Assembly: GCA_026770575.1 (NCBI GenBank)
Contig: MU657186.1
Location: 288,513 to 352,512, forward strand
Source: Pelagophyceae sp. CCMP2097
Lineage: Eukaryota; Sar; Pelagophyceae
Direction: 5' to 3'
DNA: 64,000 bases
The notes under the pieces are model-generated. The model ran no database searches. It saw nothing but the letters and a program-made list of their open reading frames with translations, and was not told where the DNA came from. Below are positions 39,661-50,967 of this stretch, piece by piece (within the stretch, counting starts at the first letter, position 1; each line of letters opens with the position of its first letter). The translations under genes were made by a program, and so were the position numbers.

Positions 39661-42626
39661 CTAATCCGTGGCGTCGTCGTCGTCGCTCTCTTCTTCGTCA
39701 CTTCCGTCGGCGTCACTTCCGTCGTTGGAGTCACCACCGTCGTCGTCGTCGTCGCCGTCTCCCGAACCGGCCTCGTCCCCGGAAGCCGACGCCGTGTTTC
39801 CGGCGCCCGAGCCCGCGCCCTCTGTGGCGCTGTCGCTGCTCGCGTCGCTCCCCTCCGCGTCACCGTCGTCTTCGTTGCCGGCGTCGTCGTCGTCGCTCGA
39901 GTCGTCGCTCCGTTCCTCGTGGTCGTCGGCGGCGGGCGAGGCCACGTCGTCGGGCCCGCGCGCCGCATCGGCCTCGACGGAAGGCGGCGCGCCGTCGTCC
40001 GAGCCAGACTGATCGTCGGCGCCGCGCGACGGCGCCGGTGCCTCGACATATGGTTCTTCCTCTGCCGCGTGCGTGGCGGGCGGCACGGGCGCCTCGGCGA
40101 TGTGCTCGACGGCGCGCGCGGCGGCCTTGACCTTGATCGCTTTCGCGGGCATCTCCTAAGGTGCGCGTGCGGCGGCGCGTGCGGCGGCACAAAGAGGCGT
40201 GGTACCTTGCGCTTGCGCCGGAGCGCGGCATTTGCCGAGGCGTGGGCCTTTGCGACCTCGGCCGTGGCGTGCGCGGCCGCGGCCTTGGCCGCCGCGACTG
40301 CTTTGTCGACCCTTTTCTTGGCGTGCTTGGCGTCGCGCGCGACGATGGCCTTCCCCACGCGGTCGTTGTGGGCCTGGACCAGCGGCTCCGCGGCGCGCCG
40401 CAGGAGGCGATGCACTTCGTCGGCAGAGATGTCGTCGAAGAAATAGCCGAGAAAAAAATCGACGCGCATCTCCGCGGCCGCGGCCCGAGACGCCGCCGCA
40501 AAGTTGCGCCAGCGCCGGGTGTCGCCCGCCGCACGCGGCGCGACGCCGCACCGCACCGCCTCGGCGGCGTACCGCACCGCCAGCAAGCCGACCGACGCGG
40601 CGTCGTCTTCGGGATCCGCCACGAGTGCCTACGAACGACGGGATCTTCAGAAGGAGACGCAGCTTCTGTCGAAAGTCGACGCGACTCACCTCGATGCCGG
40701 TGCGTTCGCCGAATTCGGCTTCGAGCGCGACGGTCGTAGCGGTGTGCAGCGCGGCCTCGAGGGCCATGTGCGCGGTTTCGGCGGCGGCGGCGGACCCGCG
40801 GCCCGCTCGCGAAAGGTCTAACGCAAGGGCGTCATAGGCTTCGCGCGTGCGGCCGTCGGACGATACGGTGGCCCGCCGCCGCGCGTCGGCGGCGGCGCGG
40901 CCACAGAGCTTAAAGGCCGAGTCCCTGCGCGGCGCCGGTTCTCGGACCGGCTCCTCTCGCGCGAGCGCGCGGATCTCGGCTTGCGCGGCGTCGGCGAGGC
41001 GCGCGTCGGCGTCGACGGCGTGCCGCGCCGCGTCCGCGGCGCGCGCGTCGCCGCCGGCGTCGGCGATTGCGAGGGCAAGCTCGAGGGATTTGCGCCGCGT
41101 CGCTGCAGCAAGCTTGACTTGTGAAGCGTCCGAGAGGCGTCGTTCCGTCTGCGGCGGCGCAGACGCCGCGGGCCGCCAGTTGAACTGCGTCGCGCACGGC
41201 GTCGGCTGGCACGACTCGTAGGGCCTAGGCGTCCCGCTGTCTCCCCGCTGCGAGGCCACTCGCCGTGCCTCTGCGTCTTTCAAAGTGGATGGACGCACCG
41301 GTCCGCGCAGAGCGTGTAGGTGCGAATGTTCGTGAGGTACTGCGTCGTCGAGTCCGTTTCGTCGAGCGCCGTCAGCCGCTCGACGCGCAGCGAAGACTCG
41401 TTCCTCCGGAAGCAGCCGTCGCAGGCGACTTCGGAGCGGTAGACTTCGAGCGGCGGCAGCGCGAGGAGGCGCGGCCGTGGCATCCAGGGTCCTTTGCCGC
41501 CGCCGCAAAAAAGACACTTCGTCTCGAGCGCCGGCGAGACGGCGGCGCGGCTCCGCGACCGCGCGCACGAAACGCCTCCGCCGTGCTGGATGGCGCGGAG
41601 CCAAAAGGGGAGGCGCGCGTCGCGGCCTTCGCCGAACGCGGCCGCGTAGAAGTGCGCGCCGCTCGACGACAATGCGAAAACGCCGTCGTCGCCGAAGATG
41701 ACTTTTGGGATGAACGACAGCGCCGCACCCGAAAGGCGGACCTCGAGCAGCGGCCTGTGAGCCGGGTCGAAGCGTTTCAAAGGAATGGCGGGCTCACGCG
41801 TCTACGACCTTGAGAGTCAACGAGTGCGAGTAAGCGTGCGGCGCGCCGTAGACGAGGCGCACATTCAGCAAACCCTCCAAGATGACGACGTGGCAGAGGA
41901 TCCTGCGTTTTTGCCTCGCGAGGGTGTTTCCCGACTCTCCGACGCACCATCGGTCGTAGCAGCTCGCTTGGCCGCAGAGCTGCTGCTTCTCGTCGGTTTC
42001 GCAGCGGCCGACGAGAACGGCGTGCGCGCGCTTGAGCACGGCGCGTGACGCTTTTATACTCAAGAAGCCGTGGCGGCAGCCCGAGCCGCGGACGTTCCAC
42101 TGGTGCGAAGATTCGCTCAACAGCAAATCGAGGTCTGGCGGCAGCACCGTCTCGCGCAGGCCCTTCTTTGTCACGGCCGCGAGCTGCGCGGTTCGGTGTT
42201 GCGGGGGGTTACACCGCACGCGACGACGCACGGTGCCGCGCGGCGCGAGGAGCGCGGGGAACGACGGCTGCAGGCCCGGGACCCTCTCCGGCTTGGACGG
42301 TTTCGACAGCCCGCTCTTGTTCGACAGCTTCGACTGCACGCTTCGCACGCTCCTCGCGCTCTTCGCGCTCTGCACGCTCATCTTTGACGACTCGCGCGAG
42401 AGCCGCCTGCTCGGCGCCGCCGAAAGGTGCTTGCTAGACGCATCGAGCTCGATCCCGCGCAAGGAGAGCGTATCCTGCGACCTAGCACCGTCGTTGGTGG
42501 GCCCTTGCTGCGTTCTTTGGACGCCGGTCGTCTGTACTCGTCATCGGCCGACAACGCCGCGCTGGCTTGCTCCGCCAGCGCGCGCTCCGTCAGCGACGCC
42601 ATCGACTCCATGACCGCCACCGCCAT
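39661..42626 (-). CDS. 893-aa zinc-binding protein with acidic tail
   Basis: Six exons (42626-42538, 42481-41798, 41754-41299, 41224-40690, 40628-40206, 40155-39661) sum to 2682 nt with all phases consistent. The N-terminal region is Ser/Lys-rich (SVQSAKSARSVRSVQSKLSN). A first globular part has CYDRWCVGESGNTLARQK and ILCHVVILEGLLNVRLVYG. The second has VIFGDDGVFALSSSG and the Cys pairs CLFC, CDGC and CADRPYESC, a FYVE- or treble-clef-like spacing. A helical region (VDKAVAAAKAAAAHATAEVA) precedes a ~110-residue Asp/Ser/Gly tail that is almost purely acidic. No family is recognised. It starts 170 bp from the divergent COG4 gene. Confidence 0.65.
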
Positions 42627-42796
42627 CGCCGCGGCTTTGTGAGCCCCGCAAGGCCGAGCACCCCGCGCTTGTCGGCGCCCGGACCGGCGCCGCTGAGTCT
42701 TCGCCAAAAGGTCCGTCTCGCACGAACGATCGCGTGAGTCGCGCGGCTCGAGCGCGCGCGACTGATTTTGACGAGGTCTTGGCCCCCGTAAAGAGG

Positions 42797-45292
42797 ATGG
42801 TCGCCGGCTCGCTCGACGAGGGCCGACGAAGGTTCGTCTCTGCCGCGGCGCGCGCCGGTGTTGCGCGTTTTAAGCGGTCGCGTAGGTGCCTCGCCTTGGC
42901 GGCGGACGTTGCTGCGACGGCGGCGGCGGTGCGCGGCGTGGCGGCCAAGTCGGCACTCGCGGCGGGCGTGGCGCGGGACATCTCCGGCGGCGTGCGCCTC
43001 CTCGACGGCCGCAAGACGCGCGTGGAGCGCGCGATTGCGGCCGGCGACGACGTCATCAAGCTCCGGAGCTGCGTCGCGGGAGTCGACGACGCTTTACAGA
43101 CCGACGACCTCGAGGCCGCCACGAAATGCGTGAGGAAAACTGCCTGCCGAACAAGTCGTCTTGCTGAAGACCTCGATGAAACTTTCAGGTCGGCGTCTTC
43201 CGCGAGATCGAGTCCGCGGCAGAGGCCGGCGGCACCACGTACGAGCTCGAGCTCGCCGCCATGCGCCACTCCGCCGCGCGCGTCACGGAGGTCGTGACCG
43301 AGCGCTACTTTGAGGCCACGGCGAGTAAACTTGCCCCGTAAAACTCTGGCGGACCGGAACCTCTAGGCGGCGCGCGACGACGACAGCGTGGTACGGTGGC
43401 TGACGCTGCTGCCTTTGCTAGGCCTCGTGGACGCGGCGGTCGTGGACGCGTACGTGGAGTACTGGCGGTGTCTTTTGCGCGACACGGTGCGCGGCGTCAT
43501 CGACGCCGCAATCGCCGAGCACGCCACGTCGCTGGCGACGCTGCAGCGCCTCATCAACGCCATCGCGGCCGTGGCCAAGGCCAAGCTCTCAGCCTCGGCG
43601 GCGGCGCTGCAGCGCGAGCAGGGCGGCGCGCGGCTCCTCGTGCTCGCCAACGAGGCGTACGAGGCCGCGGCGCTCGCCGTCCTCGCGCGCTTCGTCGCGG
43701 AGCGGCGGGTGACCGCCCTCGCGGCAGACGCGCGGCGCGACGCGCAGTGGCCGCGCGCGGGGAACCTGGGCCTCGATGAGCTCGACGCGCTGCTGGAGGA
43801 CGTCGCCACCGCGCTGCAGAGACTCGAGACGTGGGAGCGCTTCGCGTGGCACTCTGCGGCTTCTATCGGCGCGCCAGACCTCTTCCGCGCCGCGCCGACG
43901 CGCCTCGCCGAGGCGGCGGCCGAGCTGGGCGGGTGGTACGCGACGCTCGAGACGCGCCTTTTAGAAAAGGCCTTGGACAAGGCCGAGCAGCTTGACACGA
44001 CGCGAGACGTCGCCTGCGAGGTCCACGCCGCCTTGAAACCCAACAAGGCGGCCAAGGGCGCGCCGGCGGCGGCGTTGGACGACGTGGCGACGTCGTCTGC
44101 CGCCGACGACGCCTTTTACGCGGCGCGGCGGTGCGCCGTGCGCGCGCTGGCCGCGGGCTACGGCGGCGCGGCGGCATCCGTCCTCGTGGCGGCTAACGAG
44201 ATGCTGACGTCGCACACGCTGCACGGGCTGTCGAACCGCGTGCACCAGGCCCTCGCGGCCGCGAGCGCCGCGGGCGACTTTGCCCTCTGCGAAGACGGCG
44301 ACGCACTGGACGCGCTGGGTTCGACACTCGCGCGCGGCGCCGAGGACCTGGCCTCGCTGTCGGAGGACCTTGCAGCGCGGTCGCAGGAGCTGTTTGGCGG
44401 CCGCGTGAACGAACCCGTTCGCCCAAAGCCGCAGTCCGTCTACGCGGCGCCAAACGCCGAGGAGTTTCGCCTCCACCTCGTCGAGGCGCAGGTGGCGCTG
44501 AACACGCTCGAGCTGGCCTGCGAGGCGCATCTGGGGCGGCTGCGCGAGGAGCTCGCGGTGGAGCTCGAAGAATCGTACCCCCAAGCCCATTCCAAGCTGC
44601 GGCAGCTCGAGGCGTTGGTCTCGGAGCTCGAGCCGCCGCGCGGCGGCGTCGCGGAGCGCTTTGCTTCTGCGCTGGCGGCGGCGCGCGATGCCTTTGCTTC
44701 AGCTATGCAAAAGCCACTCGGCAACGCCCTCGCAGGTGCCACGGCTGCTGGGCGCAACAGCCTGCACCGCTGGGCTTTAGACGAGGCGAGCTTCGCTGCG
44801 TTGGAGCGGTCCGACAGCTTTGGCAACGCGCTGGGCCGCGCCATCCGCGACGTCGTGCCGCGCGCGACGGCGAGCCTGTCGAGGGACAACGCGGCCGCCG
44901 TCCTCGCGGCGGTGGCGGCGGCGGTGGCGCGCAGGTTCGAGGCCGAGCTGCGGTCCGCGGCGACGTCGCGCGCAAAAGTTTCGGGCCTCGGCGCGCTGCA
45001 GCTCGACAAGGACGTGCGCACGCTGCGCGCGCTGCTCGTGCAGCACGCGCCGGAGCGCCACGCGGCGGAAGTGGCCCTCGCGCTGCGCAACGGCACGGCG
45101 CGCTTGCAGCGCGTGGCGGACGTGCTGGCCGTGGATGATCCGGAGGACGCTGCGCATTATGGGGATAAGTTCGGCGACGACGAGCTGAAGGCCATCCTCG
45201 CCATGCGCGCCTGGGGCTCGCAGGCGCCGGCCTTGCTGCCCAGCGCGCTGGAGCACGACCGTGCCGCCGACGACATGGCCATGATGTTCTGA
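42797..45292 (+). CDS. COG4: Conserved oligomeric Golgi complex subunit 4
   Basis: Exons are 42797-43129, 43189-43320 and 43367-45292 (2391 nt, 796 aa). The N-terminal coiled coil (VARDISGGVRLLDGRKTRVE, VIKLRSCVAGVDDAL) matches the COG4 start. The middle carries DSVVRWLTLLPLLGLVDAAV. The C-terminal domain has EAQVALNTLELACEAHLGRL and the signature GLGALQLDKDVRTLRALL. COG4 is a lobe-A subunit of the tether for retrograde vesicles at the Golgi. The second intron (43321-43366) uses a GC donor (ACG|GCGAGT) and CTCTAG acceptor. The ATG at 42797 is the first good start; the frame is open upstream. Confidence 0.85.
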
Positions 45293-45483
45293 TCCGGAGC
45301 CCGATGCGGTCCTAAAACTCTTCGCCAGAGGCTCTGCGTCGGCACAGCGAGGGCCCGGGGCCGTACCTGGTACTTGCACCTCTTACAGGCAAGTAGATCC
45401 CCCTCTGGACAGATGTTTGGGTTCCCTCCTAGCTACCGAGACTACTGGAGACCTTCTCCAAAACATCGTCAGCGATAAGCGCG

Positions 45484-46802
45484 ATGTCCGGCCCCCCGGC
45501 GTCGTCGCGGCTGCGCGACGTGGCTCTGGGCGCGGCCGTGGGAGTCGTGGGAGTCGTGGCGTTCTTCGCGGCGCAGAAGCGGCGGCGCAGGCTGGCGCTG
45601 CCGCGGCCGAGGCGCGAGGAAGTGCGGCCGCGCCGGTCGGACGAAGCACCGGCGGCCTCGCAGCAGCTGGCCCCAGTGCAGTTCGAGGCGGCGGACGACG
45701 CGGCTAGGCTGGCGCGCCGAATCGAGACTGTCTTACGAAGGCGCACGCAGCGCGTGATTGTGGTGCTGGAACGTTTGTGCGACGGGCACAACTACTCTGC
45801 CATCTTCCGGACGTGTGAGGCTTTGGGCATCCAGCACGTCTGGATGGTCGCGCCGCCGCAGGAAAGGTTCGAGTCGGCGCAGTGCGTCAAGCGGAAATGG
45901 TGCGTGCTCGTCCCAAAGGCGTATTCGAGCGCTCCCCTTCCAACGCGCCGGCGCAGGAAGCGGGACAAGCTCGCCGAGCTAGAGGCGAACATCGCCAAGA
46001 CCGCCAAGCCCGCGGCGGCGACGAAGCCCGGGTCGCGGCGCGAGCAGAAGTTTGCGAGGTCGTTAAGGACGTGGGACGACGATATTGCCCTCGACGAGGC
46101 CCACGCCTCCTTCGGCCGCGGCGCCGCGTGCGTGACGCGAATCCACCCTGGGTGGGGCTGGCTCAAAAGCATAGTTGACGAACCGCACTTAGGCGCTTCT
46201 TGACGTTCCGCGAGTTCGAGTCGTCCGAGGAGTGCCTTGCGGCGCTGCGCGCGGTCGAGGACTTGAAGGTCTGGACGACTGATCTAGGCCAAGAAGCCGT
46301 CGTCCTGGCGGCCGGGGCGCCGTGGCTCGAGGCCGAAGGGCTGCCGGAGCAGCTGGCGTTGGTCATCGGGACCGAGTCCACGGGGGTCTCCAACTTATTC
46401 CACGACGCCGCCGACAAGCGCGTCTACCTCCCTCTCAACGGCTTCGCGGACTCGCTGAACGTCGGCGTCGCCACCGCGCTCGCGTTACAGACGATTCTTC
46501 AACTCTACGGGAAAGATGCCTGCGGCGACCTCATCGACCCTCCCGCAAAGGCGCCGCGCATCTACACGGCGGAGACGGCGAAGCCCGGTGTGCTGCGCGC
46601 GGCGTGGGCCCGCTACCTCTCGCGCGACGAGAAGCAGCATGCCGCCGTCGTCGCGAGCCTCGAGAGCGAAGTCCCCCTTCTCGACGACCTCCGCCGAGCC
46701 GAGGCCTTCCGCGAGCACAACGGCCGCAACCTCGCAAACGACAAGTCCGCAAAGCACCAGGCCAGGCTCGCCGCAAACGCCGCATTGAACAAGGTCTGCT
46801 AG
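45484..46802 (+). CDS. SpoU/TrmH-family RNA 2'-O-methyltransferase
   Basis: Exons are 45484-46127 and 46193-46802 (1254 nt, 417 aa), with a 65-nt intron. After a possible N-terminal membrane anchor (ALGAAVGVVGVVAFFAA) and an Arg/Lys-rich stretch come the SPOUT motifs. Motif 1 is VVLERLCDGHNYSAIFRTCE, motif 2 LALVIGTESTGVSNLF and motif 3 VYLPLNGFADSLNVGVATAL (trefoil-knot SAM site). Splicing yields FLTFREFESSEECLAAL, matching the WLTvRxF segment of TrmH. It likely methylates a ribose in tRNA (Gm18-type) or rRNA. The intron contains a palindromic word, ATCCACCCTGGGTGGGGCTG, seen elsewhere in the window. Confidence 0.85.
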
Positions 46803-46826
46803 TTTCCGAGTACAGTTCAAGAGCCT

Positions 46827-47540
46827 TTAGTTGTACAGTTCGATAGATGCGACTTCGAGGCCAAAGGGCCCCTCTGTGAAGGTTGGGTTGATGCCGCCGT
46901 CGAATTCGAACTTGGAGTATGTTAACTGGAGACCGGTGAGCTTGGACGTGTCCAACTGCACGCCCGTGAGCGTCTTTGCGAACCTGTCGGCATCGAGTTT
47001 CTCGCTGCTACGGCCTCGGGCGGCCACTCACCTGGTCGGGACGGCCTCGTCGAAGGGGAGCTGGAAATCCTTTGCGCGGTCTCCGCGGACGTCGACGGTC
47101 CAGGTCCACGCGACGCCGTTCCAAGCCTCGTCGTCCCTTACAATAAACTTGTACCTCCTCACTTTCTGCGCGTCCGTGTTGCGCAGGCCGCGGAGTTTGA
47201 CGCCGCGCGACTTCGACGCGTCGACGGGAGGGCGGAGCGCCTGGCACCGCGCGCCCGCAAAGCCGCCGCCGCCTTCACAAGTCACCGTCCCCGCCCACGT
47301 CGCCGGCGGGCCGTCCAACCAGGAACTCGAAGACGCGCCGCCCATGACAACGTCGTCGAGCGGGCCCCACTCGACGCCGTCGCGCGGCATGAGCACGCGC
47401 GCCACCGGCGCGGCCGTCGCCGGCGACGTCTTCGGCCGAAGGGGATTGTTAAAAAACAGCGCCTGCTTCACGAAGCGGCCCAGCTCCCAGCCGCGGGCCG
47501 GCGGCGCCAACAAAAAGACGAAGAGGCACCGCAGCTGCAT
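46827..47540 (-). CDS. CIA30 (NDUFAF1-like) domain protein
   Basis: Exons are 47540-47032 and 46983-46827 (666 nt, 221 aa), with a 48-nt intron (GTGAGT...GACAG). The start MQLRCLFVFLLAPPARGW is a signal or transit peptide. The domain motifs are WGPLDDVVMGGASSSSW, TWAGTVTCEGGGGFAGARCQ, VKLRGLRNTDAQKVRRYKFI, FQLPFDEAVPTRF and LTGLQLTYSKFEF. CIA30 proteins assist complex I assembly in mitochondria; plastid relatives exist. A shorter 24-nt intron is possible on paper but less likely. It ends 24 bp from the convergent methyltransferase stop. Confidence 0.85.
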
Positions 47541-47821
47541 CGCGACGCCGTGACTCTGCGTTCGACTGCGCTTCGGAACCCGAAACAAAGTCTGACACAG
47601 CCAACTTGGCTGCATTCAAATCATTTGGAAAACCCTTTTGCAAGAATCCGAACAAAATTCGTCGTTCCGAGTCGTGCTGAAGTCAGTGAAGACAGCACCA
47701 CCCCTGGGGCCCCAATTGTTTCACGGGCGACGGGCTCGTTGGCTTGGTGGCGCTGGAGGCGTTTGCTTGTGCCAAGGCTCGAGCCGGCGCGGGCCAGTGT
47801 ATCTCGCCCGTCTGGTGGTCG

Positions 47822-49011
47822 ATGGCGACGTTTCTGGCGGGTGCGCTGCGAATCGAAGACCTCGCCTCGGATGCGACGCTCCCCGCGGCGGCCCTGGAAC
47901 ACGTGCACCGCGCGGCGGCCGTCCTGCGCGCCGGCGCGGGCAACGGCGCCGCGGAGGGCGGCCGCGCGCCGCGCCGCCCTCCGCAGAGTCGCCCTTCGTC
48001 CGCTTCTCTGACGGGCACCGGACGTGGTGCGTCGCGACGACGGCGCGCTGCGCCGCGGTCGCCGCGTCGCGGCGCAACGTTTTAGCGCCGCGCCAGGCTC
48101 GCGCGGTGCCACCTGCGCGTCGCGTGTGCGCTCTGCGCGCGCGCGGGCCGCGCCGGCGCCGACGCCGCGGGGCTCGCGCTCCGAAGCGCCGAGCGCGCGC
48201 TCGGCGCCGACCGCTTCCTCCTCCCGGACGACGTCGAGCGCGCCCAAGCGCCTCGCGAGGCCCGCCTCGCGCTGGCGCTCCGGATGGGCGGCTTCCTCGG
48301 CGGCGCCGACCTGCTCCGCGGCGTCGCGGCGTGCAGCTGCGCGCTCTGGGCCGCGGCGCCGAAGATGGTCCGCCACGTCGCGTTCCCGCGCAAAGCGACA
48401 CGCCGCACCGTCCTCGACGTCGCGCGGCGCTGCGAGCGCCTGGTGCGCCGCGCGCGCCGCGCGGGGCCGCTGTCGGCGCGCGGCCTCGGACTTCAGACGG
48501 CGCGTGTCGTCGGGCGCGATCGATGCCACCGTCGTAGGCCGCCGTCGACTTCGCCAGTGCGACGCCGGCGACCATTTCCTCGCTCGACGGCCTCGCCGAG
48601 ACGGCGGCGGCGGGGCGTGGCCTCGTGGTGCGCTTCCTCGGGAAAGTCCAGGTGGTCCAGCTGGACCAGACGCGCGCCCTCGCGCCGTGGCGGGGCCTCC
48701 GAGTCGAGTGGCCGTACATCCCCGTCATCGTCGAGTTCGAGCCGCAAAGGTTTTCGCCGCACGCCGCCACCGTCGGCGAGCTGCTCGTCGTGCGCCGCCG
48801 CATCCTCGGCGATCACGTGGGCGAGTTTCGTCGAGGCAGCGCGGGTGACTGGGCAGGCAAATCGCTCGTGGCGTGCTTCCCGGTTGCCGACGGGGCCCCG
48901 GGCGACGCTATCGGCGAAGTCTGCTGCGGCGACGCGCTGTTACCCGTCTTCACGCCCACCGAGTCCACGGTCTGCAGCATAAGCAATCACCCCGGCTTCC
49001 TTTGCCTTTGA
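47822..49011 (+). CDS. Unresolved gene with coding-like segments
   Basis: Protein-like stretches in the + frames are MATFLAGALRIEDLASDATL and LEHVHRAAAVLRAGAG (near 47822-47945), CHLRVACALCARAGRAGADA then FLLPDDVERAQ, ALALRMGGFLGGADLLRGV and RRTVLDVARRCERLVRRAR (48100-48470). A terminal part has LVVRFLGKVQVVQLDQTRAL, WPYIPVIVEFEP and VFTPTESTVCS up to the stop at 49011. The frame changes between segments, and I could not place introns with confidence. No domain was recognised. The start is uncertain; earlier coding (VALEAFACAKARAG) may precede 47822. Confidence 0.35.
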
Positions 49012-49569
49012 AATCGTTCGATCTCTGTGGCTCCTTGTCTGACTCTGCTCGTCCGCGCCCTGCTCGTCCACGACACGCGTCGCGTAAGACCATCAGATAG
49101 ACCACCATGGATCCGTAGTATCGAAGTTTGAAATTCAAGTTTTTTCGAACCGTCAACTTGAACGTGATTTCAAATTCCAACTTTGGCACTGTGGCGCAAA
49201 TCCAAGCTCGTTTGTCGCAAAGTCGCGACGCAGGCCGCCGCTGTTTAGGGCCGAGTGCCCGAGGGCGAAGCGCACTCTTCTGCGAGGGCTCTGCGCGCGC
49301 GTATTTTCCGGAATTTAAAAGTCCATTACGAGGGAAAACGGACGTCGACCCAAGCCCCACCCACTGCGGCAGGGTGGATCTTACTAGTAAGCAAGCAAGC
49401 CTTTCGGCCTCTCAAGCTCTCAAAAACCTTGGCCCGCCTTCAGAATTGTTTAGCGATTAAACCTCCCCGCCGCCGCGAGAGAGGTAGGTCATAAGCCGCG
49501 TCGCGTAGTCGTACGTCTCACAGCGAAGCCCGACGCCTGCCGCCGCGGCCGCGTGCATCCCTTCGCTAT
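49012..49569. other. Intergenic with AT-richer hairpin and repeat word
   Basis: An AT-richer patch at about 49120-49190 forms an imperfect palindrome (TTTGAAATTCAAG against CTTGAACGTGATTTCAAA). Near 49353-49383 is a variant of the CCACCC...GGGTGGATC word also present at 46140 and 62990. No gene was found. Confidence 0.4.
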
Positions 49570-50793
49570 ATGCGCAGGGCCCTCTGTCGGATGTTCGCCG
49601 TCGGATCTTTGCTGGGCCGCCTCGGCCCGGCCGCCGCGCACGTCGTGCGCGTTTCGACGCGCCTGGCGGGCCGGCGGAATCTGGCCTTGTCGGCGGTGAA
49701 AGTGCAGGCGCTGATCCTGGATCTCGAGACGACTGGCTTGTCGACGACGTCGGACGAGGTCGTGCAGATCGCAATCGTCTCGGCCACGTGCGACCGGTCA
49801 TTCCAGCGCTACGTCCTCCCGGACTGCGCCATCAACCCGCGCGCGGCCGCCGTGCACGGCCTCACGCTGGAGCGGCTCCAAGCAGAGGGCGCGAAACCCT
49901 TTGCCGACGTGCTCGTCGAGGCCGAAGCCTGGCTCGCCGAGTTCGGGCCCAGCAGGTTCGTCGTCGCGGCGCACAACGGCGACAGATTCGACCGGCACAT
50001 CTTCAACCGCCTCGCCGGCCCGCGCGCCGATGTGTTCCAATGGGTCGACACGCTCAAGTTCGCCCGCGCGGCGCTCCCGGCGAGGTCCGGCCCGGGTTCG
50101 TACACCCTCGGCCGCCTGCACCGCGACCGCACGGGCGGCGACCTCGAGGGGGCCCACGACGCCCACGCCGACTGCGTCGCCCTCGCCGGCATCTGGCCCT
50201 GGCTCGTCTCCATCGAGGGGCACCACGCCTCGTTTGAGGCGTACCTCGAACAAGTCGTCAAATCGCCGCCGACCGAGACCGCCGCTGCCCAGAAGCGGTC
50301 CAAAAAGGCCGCCGCGGCGCCGCTCGACGACGGGGAGGCGCGCATCCTGGACGGCCTCGGCAGCGAAACGCCGATTCAGGGCGGCGAAACGCCGAACAAG
50401 GCCGCCGAGCCCAAAGCGGCAACGGCGCCGAATATGGCCAAGGCCAGGGCGGCAAAGGTGCCCCCGGCGCCGCCGGGCGACGTCATCCACACCCCCGGCG
50501 TCGGCCCGATCATGGCTGGCAGGTTCCGCGAAAAGGGCATTAAGACGCAGGCCGACCTCCAAGCCCTCTACGAGTCGAGCGACCGAGACGGCCCCAAACT
50601 GAAAGTCAAGATCATTGCTCTGCTCGGCGTCGGCACGAACCCCATCGCCGTCTCCCGCCTCGTCAAGTTCATCGCTGCCGCCGCCGATACCACTTTCGCC
50701 GATGCCACCGCCGCCAATGCCGCCTCCGCCAAAGCCTTCGCAGCCTCCAAAGCCAAAGCCAAAGCCGCCAAAGCCGCAGCCGCCCCCGCCTAA
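49570..50793 (+). CDS. DEDDh 3'-5' exonuclease with helix-hairpin-helix
   Basis: This is an intronless gene of 407 aa. Exo I is LILDLETTGLS (Asp51, Glu53), Exo II is AAHNGDRFDRHIF (Asp141) and Exo III is GAHDAHADC (His196, Asp201), the DnaQ/TREX catalytic set. The first 45 residues (MRRALCRMFAVGSLLGRLG; RVSTRLAGRR) look like an organelle-targeting peptide. A Lys/Ala linker leads to TPGVGPIMAGRFREKGIKTQ, a helix-hairpin-helix that would bind DNA non-specifically. The tail is Ala/Lys repeats. The likely role is organellar DNA proofreading or repair; the combination of DnaQ and HhH is uncommon. Confidence 0.85.
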   Translation: MRRALCRMFAVGSLLGRLGPAAAHVVRVSTRLAGRRNLALSAVKVQALILDLETTGLSTTSDEVVQIAIVSATCDRSFQRYVLPDCAINPRAAAVHGLTLERLQAEGAKPFADVLVEAEAWLAEFGPSRFVVAAHNGDRFDRHIFNRLAGPRADVFQWVDTLKFARAALPARSGPGSYTLGRLHRDRTGGDLEGAHDAHADCVALAGIWPWLVSIEGHHASFEAYLEQVVKSPPTETAAAQKRSKKAAAAPLDDGEARILDGLGSETPIQGGETPNKAAEPKAATAPNMAKARAAKVPPAPPGDVIHTPGVGPIMAGRFREKGIKTQADLQALYESSDRDGPKLKVKIIALLGVGTNPIAVSRLVKFIAAAADTTFADATAANAASAKAFAASKAKAKAAKAAAAPA

Positions 50794-50967
50794 GCCGCCG
50801 ATGCCGATGCCGCCGCCGCCGCCCGGTAACGACCATCCCTGCTCGACTCGGAGTCCGGGACCGTCGAGTCGCGGGCGGGACTTGGGGTCACAGGTCTCAC
50901 AGTTAGTCACAGGGCGCCTGCCGCCCGAAACGATGCGGCAAAGGCCGGTCGTCGGCCCGCAGCGGCA

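Noticed and set aside
47008..47031. A 24-nt intron in the CIA30 gene
   Set aside because: A 48-nt alternative (46984-47031) keeps frame, gives the better domain match (AVPTRFAKTL) and fits the intron size range of the window.
49798..50910. Gly-rich minus-strand frame (GGGGIG repeats)
   Set aside because: It is a shadow of the exonuclease and of GCC-rich repeats at its 3' end. Gly repeats arise from the complement of Pro/Ala codons.
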